64,000 nucleotides of DNA, from the NCBI RefSeq assembly GCF_015710975.1, contig NZ_CP049783.1:124001-188000 (forward strand). The letters are read 5' to 3'. Positions 35,411 through 44,447 of this stretch are shown one piece after another. A program made the translations under genes and the position numbers. Each line of letters begins with the position of its first letter. The stretch's first letter is position 1. Under the pieces are notes generated by a model. That model was not told the origin of the DNA, made no database searches, and saw nothing but the letters and a program-made list of their open reading frames with translations. The stretch comes from Paenibacillus polymyxa. Lineage in GTDB: Bacteria; Bacillota; Bacilli; Paenibacillales; Paenibacillaceae.

Positions 35411-36516
35411 TAGACCGCCCTCCATCCTGTATTACCTGAGCCGGACTCTTTAATGTAGAGCGTTGATCCGGTTCCTCCGACTCTATTACGATAAAACGCA
35501 CCCACAGGGGCAACAATCACTCCCTCGGGGCTTCCTACTCCTCTATACATCTCTACTAAATTGTCAGCCGATATTGTGCCGCTAGAAGTAGCGATAATAA
35601 CATTGTCGCGTGATACATTTATTCCTCGGTCAAAGTTCCAATCAGTTTTTCCGTTAGTCCAAGATGGGGCGATGAAGAAGCTTCCGCTCGCACTACTATG
35701 AAACACCCATGACGGTTGTCCAGGAATTACGGATGCCAGGGGAATAGGCGAAGATGCTGTAATTGTGCCTGATACTGCTCCGCCACGAGTCATGAAAATT
35801 TCCGTCCACTCTCTCCAGTCAGCACCAGCAAACGCAATTCGTGTATAGACACGACCTGGATTATCATGTGAAAAGTACATTTGAACAATAGCACCGCTGT
35901 CGTAATTCACCACAAGTTTGCCATAGGTATAGGCTCCGGGTGGATAGTTCGAAAAACCTGTCCATGCGGAAAGAGCCACATTGTAGCTGCCCGATAGGGT
36001 GGCATCATTACAGTTTGCTGGTGCATTGCCTCGATTACGATATGCGCTATTTGCTAGGCCATACGCAGAACTTACTGCACTCTCTGTAGCCGCTATATCA
36101 TCCCGTGTCCCGTTGACTGCCTTGGAGAGTTGGGTAACACCCTTTTTAGTTAAAGATGCATTCTGAGTCTTCTCGGCTACCGTAGCGGACAAGTCTGTTA
36201 CCTTTTCATCAATCTCAGTAACATTGCCCTGTACTGCCCGGAAGTCCGCTGCCGTGAAATTGCGTGCAATCCGTGTACCGACAGGCCAAGCACGGGCAAC
36301 ACCCTCATAGCCACGTACACAGCCTTTCAGAATGTTTTCCTTTACGCTTGTATACGTAATGGTTTCTGCTACATCCCCATTGCCTAAAACAGCAATACCC
36401 TCGCCCTGTAAAAGCACAGCGGCGTTGGCGACTGTAATTTCGGTTTGCGTGTCTGTGATCAGTTCTGCAAGCTCAGTTTTAGGAGAGTTCACCACTGGTG
36501 GATACATTTTTTCCAC
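35410..36516 (-). CDS. tail fibre/collar-type protein with pyocin-knob-like domain
   Basis: A 368-residue structural protein. The N-terminus (TELAELITDTQTEITVANAAVLLQGEG) is a phage baseplate/fibre anchoring module; a short coiled coil leads to a phage tail-fibre repeat (NASLTKKGVTQLSKAVNG), followed by a Gly/Tyr/Ser-rich knob region (NAPANCNDATLSGSYNVALS, NYPPGAYTYGKLVVNYDSG, WREWTEIFM) that resembles pyocin-knob domains, and a C-terminal beta-rich part. It likely recognises the host surface. The GTG start lies behind AGGTGTGAAGC. Confidence 0.82.
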   Translation of the reverse strand: MEKMYPPVVNSPKTELAELITDTQTEITVANAAVLLQGEGIAVLGNGDVAETITYTSVKENILKGCVRGYEGVARAWPVGTRIARNFTAADFRAVQGNVTEIDEKVTDLSATVAEKTQNASLTKKGVTQLSKAVNGTRDDIAATESAVSSAYGLANSAYRNRGNAPANCNDATLSGSYNVALSAWTGFSNYPPGAYTYGKLVVNYDSGAIVQMYFSHDNPGRVYTRIAFAGADWREWTEIFMTRGGAVSGTITASSPIPLASVIPGQPSWVFHSSASGSFFIAPSWTNGKTDWNFDRGINVSRDNVIIATSSGTISADNLVEMYRGVGSPEGVIVAPVGAFYRNRVGGTGSTLYIKESGSGNTGWRAV

Positions 36517-36525
36517 GCTTCACAC

Positions 36526-36936
36526 CTACCCTTCGTCTACTTTTATTTGCCCAGCCAGAAACCGAAGTGTGTCATTCGTCTGGACCGTGCGCGGTGTTTT
36601 GACTGCCCCGTGATATACAAGATTGCCCCCTGTTGCCGCCGTGCGAATGCCGATATGAGTTACCAAGCCCCAATCTGCTCCAGCTATAGGGAAAGAGACA
36701 TCCCCCACGCTGGAAGTAACGGCGCGTCGATCCGCTATAACTGGTTCAGAAAACGTCACAGCACGGCGCGTATAGCCTCCACCGCTTACCTCCTGCCCTG
36801 TATCCGCATCGGTTGGACTACTGGTGTATAGGGCAATGTATAGCGCTTGAGGAGAAGCAAAGTTAATCCCACGCAAGGCCGCATTAATACAGGCTGTTTT
36901 CCACCAGTTCGACTTACTTAGTATTATGTCTGCCAA
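36526..36936 (-). CDS. phage tail-tip/baseplate-associated structural protein
   Basis: A 136-residue protein (WWKTACINAALRGINFASPQALYIALYTSSP, then GGGYTRRAVTFSEP). The LYIALYTSSPT..GGGYTRRAV pattern is shared by small structural proteins encoded beside fibres in many Caudoviricetes; I cannot name its exact role. It is 9 bp upstream of the fibre gene and 12 bp downstream of the Dit-like gene. Confidence 0.65.
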   Translation of the reverse strand: MADIILSKSNWWKTACINAALRGINFASPQALYIALYTSSPTDADTGQEVSGGGYTRRAVTFSEPVIADRRAVTSSVGDVSFPIAGADWGLVTHIGIRTAATGGNLVYHGAVKTPRTVQTNDTLRFLAGQIKVDEG

Positions 36937-36948
36937 TATAAAGACCTC

Positions 36949-37515
36949 CTATTCTACTTGGTATTCGTTCGCAATACGGAAGCTACGCAAAGTCGTTGTT
37001 CCCACATTGGTCAGAACGATATATGGAAAAGCTCTAATGTTGCCACCGCTAAATACTTGAATCTCTTGAGGGGACTCAGTGATATGCAATTCAGTTATGC
37101 GCTCCTGACCATAGGCAAACGGATCAAAAGCGACTAAAGGCAAGGAAAATTTTCCTACACCCATAATCCGTTCCACATCAAAACTCCCTGCATATTGAAC
37201 TACGAAAGATTGCCCCGGACGCTCCCGTTGCTTTAGCTCTAACTCCCGCGGCTTGCCGTAGCTGTCCACCAAATGTGCAGCTAAGGTCATGACCCGCTGT
37301 TGCAACTCCATATAATCTTTTGTGATAAAAGCACATTCATAGTTAAAGTTTCTAGCCTCATGATCGGCTCCATAATTCCACAGCCCGTTGCGCCCTGGGA
37401 TAGATAACGTCCGGTCTACCGTGTTTGGTAACCCCGGACGTTTGGACGTACCCAGCACAAAAAAGCCCAATTCAGCATTGGACTTCCCACCAAGCCATAT
37501 CATCTCATCAATCAA
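36949..37515 (-). CDS. distal tail (Dit)-like protein, short form
   Basis: A 188-residue protein of the siphovirus tail-component family that caps the tail tube end. Residues about 1-140 carry the N-terminal Dit fold (ERIMGVGKFSLPLVAFDPFAYG is the typical strand before the DPFAYG turn). It stops at AFPYIVLTNVGTTTLRSFRIANEYQVE, about 60 residues before a usual Dit ends; the missing type of domain is seen in the product of 34234-34860. The stop overlaps the tape measure stop region by 4 bp and order (tape measure, then Dit) is standard. Confidence 0.85.
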   Translation of the reverse strand: MIDEMIWLGGKSNAELGFFVLGTSKRPGLPNTVDRTLSIPGRNGLWNYGADHEARNFNYECAFITKDYMELQQRVMTLAAHLVDSYGKPRELELKQRERPGQSFVVQYAGSFDVERIMGVGKFSLPLVAFDPFAYGQERITELHITESPQEIQVFSGGNIRAFPYIVLTNVGTTTLRSFRIANEYQVE

Positions 37516-40500
37516 CGTGTTCCACCTGCCCCGCGTGCGGCTCCCTGAGTCAGCGCAAATAATTCATACGCCATCTCTTTAGCCAACGATTTAATGTCTT
37601 CGTCCCGTCTGACGTTAAATATTGCTCCAGCAAACAAGCCTTCCATGTTAATGGTGGTTGTCCCGCTTGCAGCGGCATCACCTGTTGTTGGTGACACAGA
37701 AGGTTGAACAGCTACAGCCATTTCATGCGCCTGCTGCCTAACACTGGACATCATGCCTGCCATACCTTGTACAAGCCCCTGACCAGCCATTTCACCGATC
37801 CACGCCATTTCGCGGGAAGGGGAATGAATGTCTAACGCTTTTTGCATGGTAGTACGAACAGAATTGGCAATCTCGCGTGCTTTAGCTGTTACAGCCCCCT
37901 GCATGGAAGATAAACCATTTAACAACCCCTGCATGGCCTGCTTACCGATCGTCGGAAGATCAGCTTTCATTGCGTTAAACTGACCAACGGTACCGGACCG
38001 GATTGCTTTTACCTTCGCTTCAAAGTCCTTTTTCAGACCGTCCATTTCCGTGTTAGCCTTGGCACGAAGCTGTTGAATCTGAAGGTCAGTGTCTTGCCGC
38101 ATTCCTTGTAACTCCTGCACCGCAATAGCCCGTGATTCTGCGGACTTGGTACGCCAAAGCTCTGAATATTCCGCTAGTTGGGCATCTGTCAATTCATTCA
38201 ACGCTGCAAGCTCAGGCGCAGCTTTCGGACCCATCTGTCGTAATTCCTCCAGCAAACCTTTATCAATGCCTCGTGCCGCCAGTGTTTCAATGCTTGAGGC
38301 CCAGGTAGCAAGATAATCCACCTGACCGCGCAAATTATCTAAGAGTTGTTGTCCGGTTGTCTCTGACTTCATGACGACAGCATCAAATAAGCCAGCAAAA
38401 TCATTAATAGATTTCGCTCGCTGCTCTACGGCCTGTTCATATACCTGATTCAGCCGTAATTCTTCAGCCGCCACATTTTCATTGATGGCTTTAGTCTTGG
38501 CCAAAAAGTCATCGCCCGCTTGGTTCAACTGATTATAAATCTCCAGTCTCACCTTTCCCGCTGCTTCCTCTGCTGCCTTTCGTTGCTCTGATCCAGCTTT
38601 ATACCGTGCCTGTACCTTTTCCCAGGCTACAAGCTGCTGAGTCAACGAAAGCTGATTCGCTTGAGTCTGCTTATCAATCCACGCTTTAGAGTTGTCAAAA
38701 GACTGTTTTAGCGCCTGTTCCTGTTCCTTGGTTAAAGTCTTGTTTACCTTAGATATTTCTTCTGTTACTTTGCGGTATTGCGCTGAGGTTTTAGCATATT
38801 GTCCCTGCACACCTTGCAGAGCAGCAATGTACTGTGACGTATCCAGCGTACCGACTTTGTATTTATGCTGTGCGCTGGCAAACGATTCTTTAAAAGCATC
38901 ATTCACCTTTTTTGCTGTATTTTTGGCGGATTTTTCCGCTGCTTTAGATTTATTATCAATCCCGTTTGCCAAGCCCTGCGCGATGTATTCACCATATTCT
39001 GTAGTTAATCGGGACGGTGAATGAATACCAAAGAACTCTTTTATAGAACCCCCGACACTCTCACTTATTTCCTTGGCTTTTTTAACAGCCGCATCCTTCA
39101 TTTCACCGATACCTTTTATAAGGCCTCGGATGATATCTTGACCGATTTTAACCATCGTCTGGAACGCGTTTTTAAACAATCCTGTGATGCCGTTCCAGAT
39201 CGTCGTAACAACGGACTTTGCATTTTCCCAAGCTCCAGCCCAATCCCCTTTGAAAATAGCCAGCCATGTTTTAATAATGCCAGAGATAACCCCAATGACG
39301 GTTTCGATGATGATTTTGATAGCGTTCCAAGTACCTGAAAAAACTGTCTTCACCACTGCAAATACAGTTTTAAACAGCGTGGTTATTGTAGCTCCCCAGG
39401 TATCCCAGAAAGCTTTAATTTGCGTAAAGATGGATTTGATCACAACAAATATCGCGTTAAATGTTGCACCGAAGATGGTATTCAGGATTGTAAAAATCCC
39501 TTTAAAGGCTTCAATAATGGTGCTGCCCCATTTATCCCAAAAGGCTTTAATCTCATTGAATATAAATTTTATGGCTTCAAAGATTGCCGAAAAAATAGTG
39601 CCGTAGATAAGCTTTAAGGCTTCCAAATTCGCTTTAAAGAATATGGTAATATCTTTGCCCCACTTATCCCAAAAAGCTTTTATACCGTCAAAAACGGACT
39701 TGACCACATCGGCAATCGCGTTAATAACGGTGTCAAATACAGACTTGACTAGATCCCACATTCCTTGAAACAGTTCAGTGATTTGCCCGCCCCATTGGTC
39801 CCAGAAGTCTTTAATTGCTCCAAAGATGGCCATCGCCGCCGCCTTGATAGCTTCCCAAGCGGCATTAAGCCCATTACGCACCGTTTCGTTGTTGTTGTAT
39901 AGATAGGTCAGACCCGCCACTAAAGCGGTTATTGCCGCTATTACTATACCTATAGGTCCGGTCAGTGCAGCAACAACCGGACCAAAAGCGGCAAAGGCTC
40001 CAGATACCGCGCTAAAGGCTGTGATGATCGTACCTATAGAAGATATAATGGTGCCGAAAATTACAACCAGCGGGCCAATGGCTGCTAAAATACCCGCTAT
40101 AGCAAGCACAACCATTTGCATAGATGGAGACATAGACGAAAACGCAGTCGCAAGGGTGTCCACGGCCTGTGTGATCGGAGGCAGAGCTTTTTCGGCTAGG
40201 CTTACCAGTGTTTCCCCTAATGGGGTCAAACTGCTTTGTAGGTTCCGAATTAAGATCGTGAATCGGTCACCCAAATTATCTTTAAGTGCAGCTCCCGCTT
40301 TATCCGTTGATCCTCTAAATTCTCCCAGGTCAGTATTTACCGTGGCGAAAAAGTCACGGAACTGAGGCCCTAAGTCCTCCAGCGGTGTACCCATGAGAGC
40401 AACAGCAGTTTGCGCCCTCTTTGCCGGGTCCTTGATGGAAGAAATAGCTGTTGTAACAGCCATAAATGCTTTTTGGGTTGATGCCCCGCCGCTGTTTATG

Positions 40501-41963
40501 TCGTTCTCCACTTTTTTGAAGTCCAAACCCAAAGCTTTTAATGCGTCGCGCGAACCACCGCTACCGTCTCCGATACGAAGAAAGGCTTCCTTTGCGCTGT
40601 CCCCAATTTTATCCAGATTGAACGCGCCTTTTTCTGCACCAGCAATCAGAATAGCGGTGAACTGTTCGGCGCTGTAGCCCAATCCCTTGAACTGTGGAGC
40701 ATACTCCCGTAAGGTATCCAGCAATTCATCCGAAAAGTTACCACCACGCTGAAAACCTACGGTGATAAGGTCCATAGCATCTGATCCAGAAATTTTAAAG
40801 TTCTTCATCAAGACCGATGCAGTCCGGGTCGTTTCATTTACCTCAGCATCAAATGTTTCCTTGAGGATCATTGCTTTTTGGGTTAAATCTGTCAGAGTTG
40901 AATCATTCAAACCACGAATATTGGTTTTGGTGGTGATAAGCGCCTGATCGACTTCTCCAAGGCTTTCCCCGAATCCGTTCTTCCAGATACCCTGAGCTGC
41001 AACAGCCAGCTTTTCCGCTTCCTCTGCCGTGATCCCCAGGGAAGCTTCCATTTTCCCCGCTGCCGCGTCTAGATCCATTGCCGTTTTCCCAGCTATCGCA
41101 CCGATAGCCACAAGCGGCGCAGTAACACCCGCCGTAAGTCCTACGCCGACACCTTTAATTTTATCGCCTGCCGCCTTGAACTTTTCCCCGACTTCCCCTA
41201 TCTTGTTGCCTGCATCGCCTGCTTCATCGCTTAAATCGTCCAGTTCTCCACGGGCTTCACGTAAGCCGTTTTCAAACCGTTGAAGTTCCTGTTCTGTGCG
41301 AACTAGTTCACGTTGAAAAGCTCGATACTGTTCTTCCGATATCTCGCCACGCTGAAACTGCTCTGTGACCTGTTGTTGAGCGCTGCGAAGCGTGTTCAGC
41401 TTATCGGATGTATTGGAAATGGCATCGGATAGAAGCTTTTGTTTTTGAGCAAGCAATTCCGTGTTACCTGGATCAAATTTCAAAAGCTGGTCCACTTGCC
41501 GCAGTTCCGTTTGCAGCTCTTTACTACGCTTGTTAACACCGTCCAATGATGCGTATAAATCCTTGGTGTCTCCATTAATGACAACGTTAATTGTTGGCAC
41601 GTTCAAACTGTTCAGGCTGTTTTGTAGCCTTTTCAATTCCTGTTCAGTCTGGACAAGCTCTCTTTGAAAAGCACGGTACTGACCTTCTGTGATATCGCCA
41701 CGCGCAAATTGGTCAGCTACTTGCTGTTGCGCTGCCTTTAGGGTTTGAAGCTTGTCCGAAGTGTTTGAAATGGCATCCGTTAAAATCTTCTGCTTCTGTG
41801 CTAATAGCTCCGTATTCCCAGGGTCAAATTTAAGCAGCTTATCAATCTGTTTTAGCTCACCCTGTAAATCCTTACTACGTTTATTCACATCTGATAAAGC
41901 AGCCGATAGCCCTTTTGTCTCTGCTCCGATAACGACATTAATACCCTTGATCGTTTCAGCCAA
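37512..41963 (-). CDS. tail tape measure protein
   Basis: 1483 residues; sets tail length and helps DNA entry. The N-terminus holds two near-identical copies of a module of about 115 residues (each with LLKFDPGNTELLAQKQK and QYRAFQREL). Then a conserved phage tape measure domain (AAAGKMEASLGITAEEAEKLA...TLREYAPQFKGLGYSAEQ), hydrophobic helices (about 610-690), four FWDKWG-type repeats 44 residues apart, and two FGIHSPSR/LDIHSPSR motifs near the C-terminal half. With about 1.5 angstrom per residue, the tail would be roughly 220 nm, an estimate. It follows the tail chaperone genes. Confidence 0.95.
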   Translation of the reverse strand: MAETIKGINVVIGAETKGLSAALSDVNKRSKDLQGELKQIDKLLKFDPGNTELLAQKQKILTDAISNTSDKLQTLKAAQQQVADQFARGDITEGQYRAFQRELVQTEQELKRLQNSLNSLNVPTINVVINGDTKDLYASLDGVNKRSKELQTELRQVDQLLKFDPGNTELLAQKQKLLSDAISNTSDKLNTLRSAQQQVTEQFQRGEISEEQYRAFQRELVRTEQELQRFENGLREARGELDDLSDEAGDAGNKIGEVGEKFKAAGDKIKGVGVGLTAGVTAPLVAIGAIAGKTAMDLDAAAGKMEASLGITAEEAEKLAVAAQGIWKNGFGESLGEVDQALITTKTNIRGLNDSTLTDLTQKAMILKETFDAEVNETTRTASVLMKNFKISGSDAMDLITVGFQRGGNFSDELLDTLREYAPQFKGLGYSAEQFTAILIAGAEKGAFNLDKIGDSAKEAFLRIGDGSGGSRDALKALGLDFKKVENDINSGGASTQKAFMAVTTAISSIKDPAKRAQTAVALMGTPLEDLGPQFRDFFATVNTDLGEFRGSTDKAGAALKDNLGDRFTILIRNLQSSLTPLGETLVSLAEKALPPITQAVDTLATAFSSMSPSMQMVVLAIAGILAAIGPLVVIFGTIISSIGTIITAFSAVSGAFAAFGPVVAALTGPIGIVIAAITALVAGLTYLYNNNETVRNGLNAAWEAIKAAAMAIFGAIKDFWDQWGGQITELFQGMWDLVKSVFDTVINAIADVVKSVFDGIKAFWDKWGKDITIFFKANLEALKLIYGTIFSAIFEAIKFIFNEIKAFWDKWGSTIIEAFKGIFTILNTIFGATFNAIFVVIKSIFTQIKAFWDTWGATITTLFKTVFAVVKTVFSGTWNAIKIIIETVIGVISGIIKTWLAIFKGDWAGAWENAKSVVTTIWNGITGLFKNAFQTMVKIGQDIIRGLIKGIGEMKDAAVKKAKEISESVGGSIKEFFGIHSPSRLTTEYGEYIAQGLANGIDNKSKAAEKSAKNTAKKVNDAFKESFASAQHKYKVGTLDTSQYIAALQGVQGQYAKTSAQYRKVTEEISKVNKTLTKEQEQALKQSFDNSKAWIDKQTQANQLSLTQQLVAWEKVQARYKAGSEQRKAAEEAAGKVRLEIYNQLNQAGDDFLAKTKAINENVAAEELRLNQVYEQAVEQRAKSINDFAGLFDAVVMKSETTGQQLLDNLRGQVDYLATWASSIETLAARGIDKGLLEELRQMGPKAAPELAALNELTDAQLAEYSELWRTKSAESRAIAVQELQGMRQDTDLQIQQLRAKANTEMDGLKKDFEAKVKAIRSGTVGQFNAMKADLPTIGKQAMQGLLNGLSSMQGAVTAKAREIANSVRTTMQKALDIHSPSREMAWIGEMAGQGLVQGMAGMMSSVRQQAHEMAVAVQPSVSPTTGDAAASGTTTINMEGLFAGAIFNVRRDEDIKSLAKEMAYELFALTQGAARGAGGTR
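39390..39830 (-). repeat. four Trp-containing repeats in the tape measure gene
   Basis: Four copies of an IKAFWDKWG-like motif, at about 39796, 39664, 39532 and 39400, are spaced 132 bp (44 residues) apart, each followed by an ITxLF-type helix. Such periodic aromatic repeats occur in tape measure proteins of Firmicute phages. Confidence 0.8.
41262..41954 (-). repeat. tandem duplication within the tape measure gene
   Basis: Two direct copies of about 345 bp (41613-41954 and 41262-41606) encode residues 4-117 and 120-234. Stretches such as LLKFDPGNTELLAQKQK, SDAISNTSDKL and EQYRAFQREL are identical, while positions around them differ, so the event is not very recent. Confidence 0.85.
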
Positions 41964-41980
41964 AATCTACACCTCCCCTC

Positions 41981-42218
41981 TTATCTGCCGTAAAATGCGT
42001 CTATATCATCCTGTGTCGCCTCTTTGGTTTCTTCCTCGTTGTCGCTACCTGTGAAGCTACGGGCTAAGTCTATAAGATCCTGACACCTCAAATCATTAAT
42101 CTCCGTAAAGCTCAAACCAATCCGTTTACCGATGGCAAGCAAATCCATTTCAAGATGGGAATCATTGGTTGGCTGGGACGCCGCCTTTGATCCCGTTGGA
42201 CTGCTGACGAAAAAAGCC
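41981..42218 (-). CDS. tail assembly chaperone, downstream (T) part made by ribosomal frameshift
   Basis: This frame has no good start of its own and overlaps the upstream chaperone. From the T6 run it reads FFVSSPTGSKAASQPTND, and continues to ATQDDIDAFYGR. Joined to the first 112 residues of the upstream protein it gives about 187 residues. In siphoviruses a frameshifted G-T fusion assembles tape measure and tail tube; position just before the tape measure gene fits exactly. Confidence 0.75.
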
Positions 42219-42545
42219 TTCCGTGGCTTCCTCCAATGCCCCGACAAAGAATGTTGTGTCCGAAAAATCCAGATCATCATCTAAAGCGGCAAGCCATGTC
42301 GAAAAGCCGTCATATGGTTTTGGATATTCGGCTGATTTAGCCATAGCCCAGACCATTTGCAAGTTGGCAAGAAAATCAATAGAGCTTGGATCAATTTCAA
42401 CGTTTGGTCCTCCCCCCACATTATCGCCCACCATTTTCAACATATCGCCCAGCAAATCCGACTTAAATTCCTGCTTATAAAATAAAAGAGCCAAGGCACC
42501 CGCCTTGACTCGAATTTGCTTGCTACCAATGGTTAAATCTCTCAT
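42162..42545 (-). CDS. tail assembly chaperone, upstream (G) part
   Basis: A 127-residue protein (MRDLTIGSKQIRVKAGALAL, then FYKQEFKSDLLGDMLKMVG) with the pattern of Firmicute phage tail chaperones: an N-terminal 'G' product that binds the tail protein. It lies between major tail protein and tape measure. Near its end the run GGC-TTT-TTT-C (42209-42218) lies where the second frame takes over. Confidence 0.82.
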   Translation of the reverse strand: MRDLTIGSKQIRVKAGALALLFYKQEFKSDLLGDMLKMVGDNVGGGPNVEIDPSSIDFLANLQMVWAMAKSAEYPKPYDGFSTWLAALDDDLDFSDTTFFVGALEEATEGFFRQQSNGIKGGVPANQ

Positions 42546-43144
42546 GCTTCTGCTCCCCCTGTAGTTACATTTGTGAATTTAGGCGTATACACAGAATCAA
42601 AAAACGCGCTATAAGCAGCAGCATTTGTTTCATTTAGCTCCAGGTCACCTTTAACAACTGTGCGCCCACCAAGCTCAATCGGGGAAACTGTCAGGTTCAA
42701 TACATCGGTTGCAACTTCGACGGATTCACCTTTCGTCTGGCGTTCCTTAGCCGGGCGGTCAGCTTGGCAATCGTAATAAACAAAACGGCGGTTCTTCTGA
42801 TCGCCCTGTACCTGTCCAAGCAGCGCAAACTTTTTAGGCGTTGCGTCAGACACTTCCACCAACATTCCATTCTCGTCGATGATCCATCCAAGCATTTTGG
42901 CCAGAATATCATCGGGAACCAATGCTAATTCCAATTCACCTGTATAGCCATTGTTCGAAGTCGCTACATAATATTTGGTATTATCGGCGTAAAACTCCGA
43001 CTGTTCGCCCTGCGCCTCCGGTGTCCATCTAACCGCGCCCGGAATAGGGATTGGTGTACCCCAAGCGGGTTGAGTTGTGCTGTCCTCATCGTAAAAAGCA
43101 ATATGCACCTTGTCCAAACCAAATGTAACTTTGTTCTTAGGCAT
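42542..43144 (-). CDS. major tail protein (phi13 family)
   Basis: A 200-residue tail-tube subunit. The KVTFGLDKVHIAFYDED N-terminus, then GYTGELELALVPDDILAKMLGW and SPIELGGRTVVKGDLELNET, match the phi13-type major tail proteins of Firmicute siphoviruses. The stop overlaps the start of the chaperone gene by 4 bp. Strong sequence and place agree. Confidence 0.92.
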   Translation of the reverse strand: MPKNKVTFGLDKVHIAFYDEDSTTQPAWGTPIPIPGAVRWTPEAQGEQSEFYADNTKYYVATSNNGYTGELELALVPDDILAKMLGWIIDENGMLVEVSDATPKKFALLGQVQGDQKNRRFVYYDCQADRPAKERQTKGESVEVATDVLNLTVSPIELGGRTVVKGDLELNETNAAAYSAFFDSVYTPKFTNVTTGGAEA

Positions 43145-43148
43145 TTCG

Positions 43149-43484
43149 TCACGCTCCTATAAGTTGAATTTCATATAAAATCTGATACATTTTTTCATCA
43201 TCCAGCCAGCTTTCCAACTTTGAATAAGGTAAGCCCAATTCCTTCAGCTTATCTTGGACTTTCTTTTCAGTAGCCAAATCCTTTTTAGTGGTGTACAACT
43301 CCACCTGATAGTTCCCAACATCTACATAATTTTGGTTATCTGCTATCATGTCAGAACTGTATGCGAACTGAAATGTTATGAACGGCGGGGCCGGGGCGGG
43401 ATTTTTTTCCGTCACTGTAAAATGACTATAAGTTACTGGGATTCCTAGTGATTTAAGTTCGACAAACAACTCTGATTGTTCCAT
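43149..43484 (-). CDS. tail terminator/completion protein
   Basis: A 111-residue protein (ELKSLGIPVTYSHFTVTEKNPAPAPPFITF, then DVGNYQVELYTTKKD) with the PPFITF..Y..D..Y....Y.VELYT pattern seen in tail-completion proteins of HK97-like phages. It seals the tail end that joins the head. It stands between the gp10-like gene (1-bp overlap) and the major tail protein, the usual order. Confidence 0.8.
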   Translation of the reverse strand: MEQSELFVELKSLGIPVTYSHFTVTEKNPAPAPPFITFQFAYSSDMIADNQNYVDVGNYQVELYTTKKDLATEKKVQDKLKELGLPYSKLESWLDDEKMYQILYEIQLIGA

Positions 43485-43870
43485 TACCTACCTCCGTTAC
43501 GAATGATGCGCTTGATATCATCAGCGAGATGTGCCGCATGGTGATCATATGCAGGCCGTAAGTGAGGATAAGCCCTTACCCGCCCACCTCCACGCTTGGC
43601 GTGTCCAAACTCCAGCAAATGCACACGGCGGGAATGCTTTTTGTTCCAGACCACCAGCCGTTTTAGTGTCCCTTTGCTTTGGTCCGATACTTTGAAGCCC
43701 TTGGCGTACTTCCCGGTATGCTTAGGTGCGCTTGTCTCTGCTTCCTGTCGTACCTTTTCGGCTACTTCATCCAAATGCTGGTCAATTCCCTTTTCTACAT
43801 CATCGGTGTATTCCTGTACGGATCGGGTGATTTCGGAAACAAGCTGATCAATGTCAATGTCTCTAGCCAT
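43484..43870 (-). CDS. HK97 gp10-type head-tail joining protein
   Basis: A 128-residue protein with a helical N-terminus (EYTDDVEKGIDQHLDEVAEKVRQEAETSAP) and the GKYAKGFKV...WNKKHSRRVHLLEFGHAKRGGGRVRAYPHLRPAYD segment that defines the gp10 family. It belongs to the neck between head and tail. The ATG at 43870 has GAGAGGG upstream and overlaps the preceding gene's end. Confidence 0.88.
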   Translation of the reverse strand: MARDIDIDQLVSEITRSVQEYTDDVEKGIDQHLDEVAEKVRQEAETSAPKHTGKYAKGFKVSDQSKGTLKRLVVWNKKHSRRVHLLEFGHAKRGGGRVRAYPHLRPAYDHHAAHLADDIKRIIRNGGR

Positions 43871-44174
43871 CTGCCGCCACCCTCTCACACGTTAGTTCTA
43901 GTTCTTCAAATCCGGTTGCATAGGTGCGAATCACCCTGTACAGCACGCCATCAAAACGGACAGACTGTTCATAGTTGTACTCATAGCCATGAATAACAAA
44001 CACCATTTCAGGTCGTAGCCCTGCAACCGCTGCATTGTAAAACTCAGTACGTCCCACAGATTGGAGTTTACACAATACGACCGTCTCTACTGGATCACCG
44101 GGAATCTGATTGCCTATATCGTCCTGTGTAATTTCACCGGGCCTGATTAGCGTAAGCTCATAATCCCAACTCAT
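43863..44174 (-). CDS. head closure protein
   Basis: A 103-residue protein (LTLIRPGEITQDDIGNQIPGDP, then EMVFVIHGYEYNYEQSVRFDG, YRVIRTYATGFEELELTCER). The Y.V....DG..Y.V.R.Y..g..ELYC end is the pattern of phage head-closure (SPP1 gp16-like) proteins that plug the connector. Order after the gp6-like gene and 4-bp overlap support it. Confidence 0.83.
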   Translation of the reverse strand: MSWDYELTLIRPGEITQDDIGNQIPGDPVETVVLCKLQSVGRTEFYNAAVAGLRPEMVFVIHGYEYNYEQSVRFDGVLYRVIRTYATGFEELELTCERVAADG

Positions 44175-44446
44175 GGTACCCTCCGGTTATGAAGAATTAG
44201 ATTGTGTAATCTGAATTGGAGATGACGCGGCATAGCCCCGGATTCATCCCGGGACTGATACCGCCATGTAGCATAATCAGCACAAAAAAGAAGATGATTG
44301 AAGTTCTCCGCATCAAGTGCAAGCCCTTTTTCATCTTCCAGTTCGGTAATGACTGATTGTGTAATAGACTCCAGATAACTGTCACGCACCGTTGTACGAA
44401 TGCCCAGCCGTTCTTTTACAAGGTTAACGATTGTGGATGCATCCAT
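44171..44446 (-). CDS. head-tail connector (gp6/gp15-like) protein
   Basis: A 91-residue helical protein (ASTIVNLVKERLGIRTTVRDSYLESITQSVITELEDEKG, then ADYATWRYQSRDE). The family of adaptor proteins that sits under the portal has this size, helix content and place, just downstream of capsid genes. It starts 2 bp before the collagen-like gene's end. Confidence 0.8.
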   Translation of the reverse strand: MDASTIVNLVKERLGIRTTVRDSYLESITQSVITELEDEKGLALDAENFNHLLFCADYATWRYQSRDESGAMPRHLQFRLHNLILHNRRVP

Positions 44447-44447
44447 A

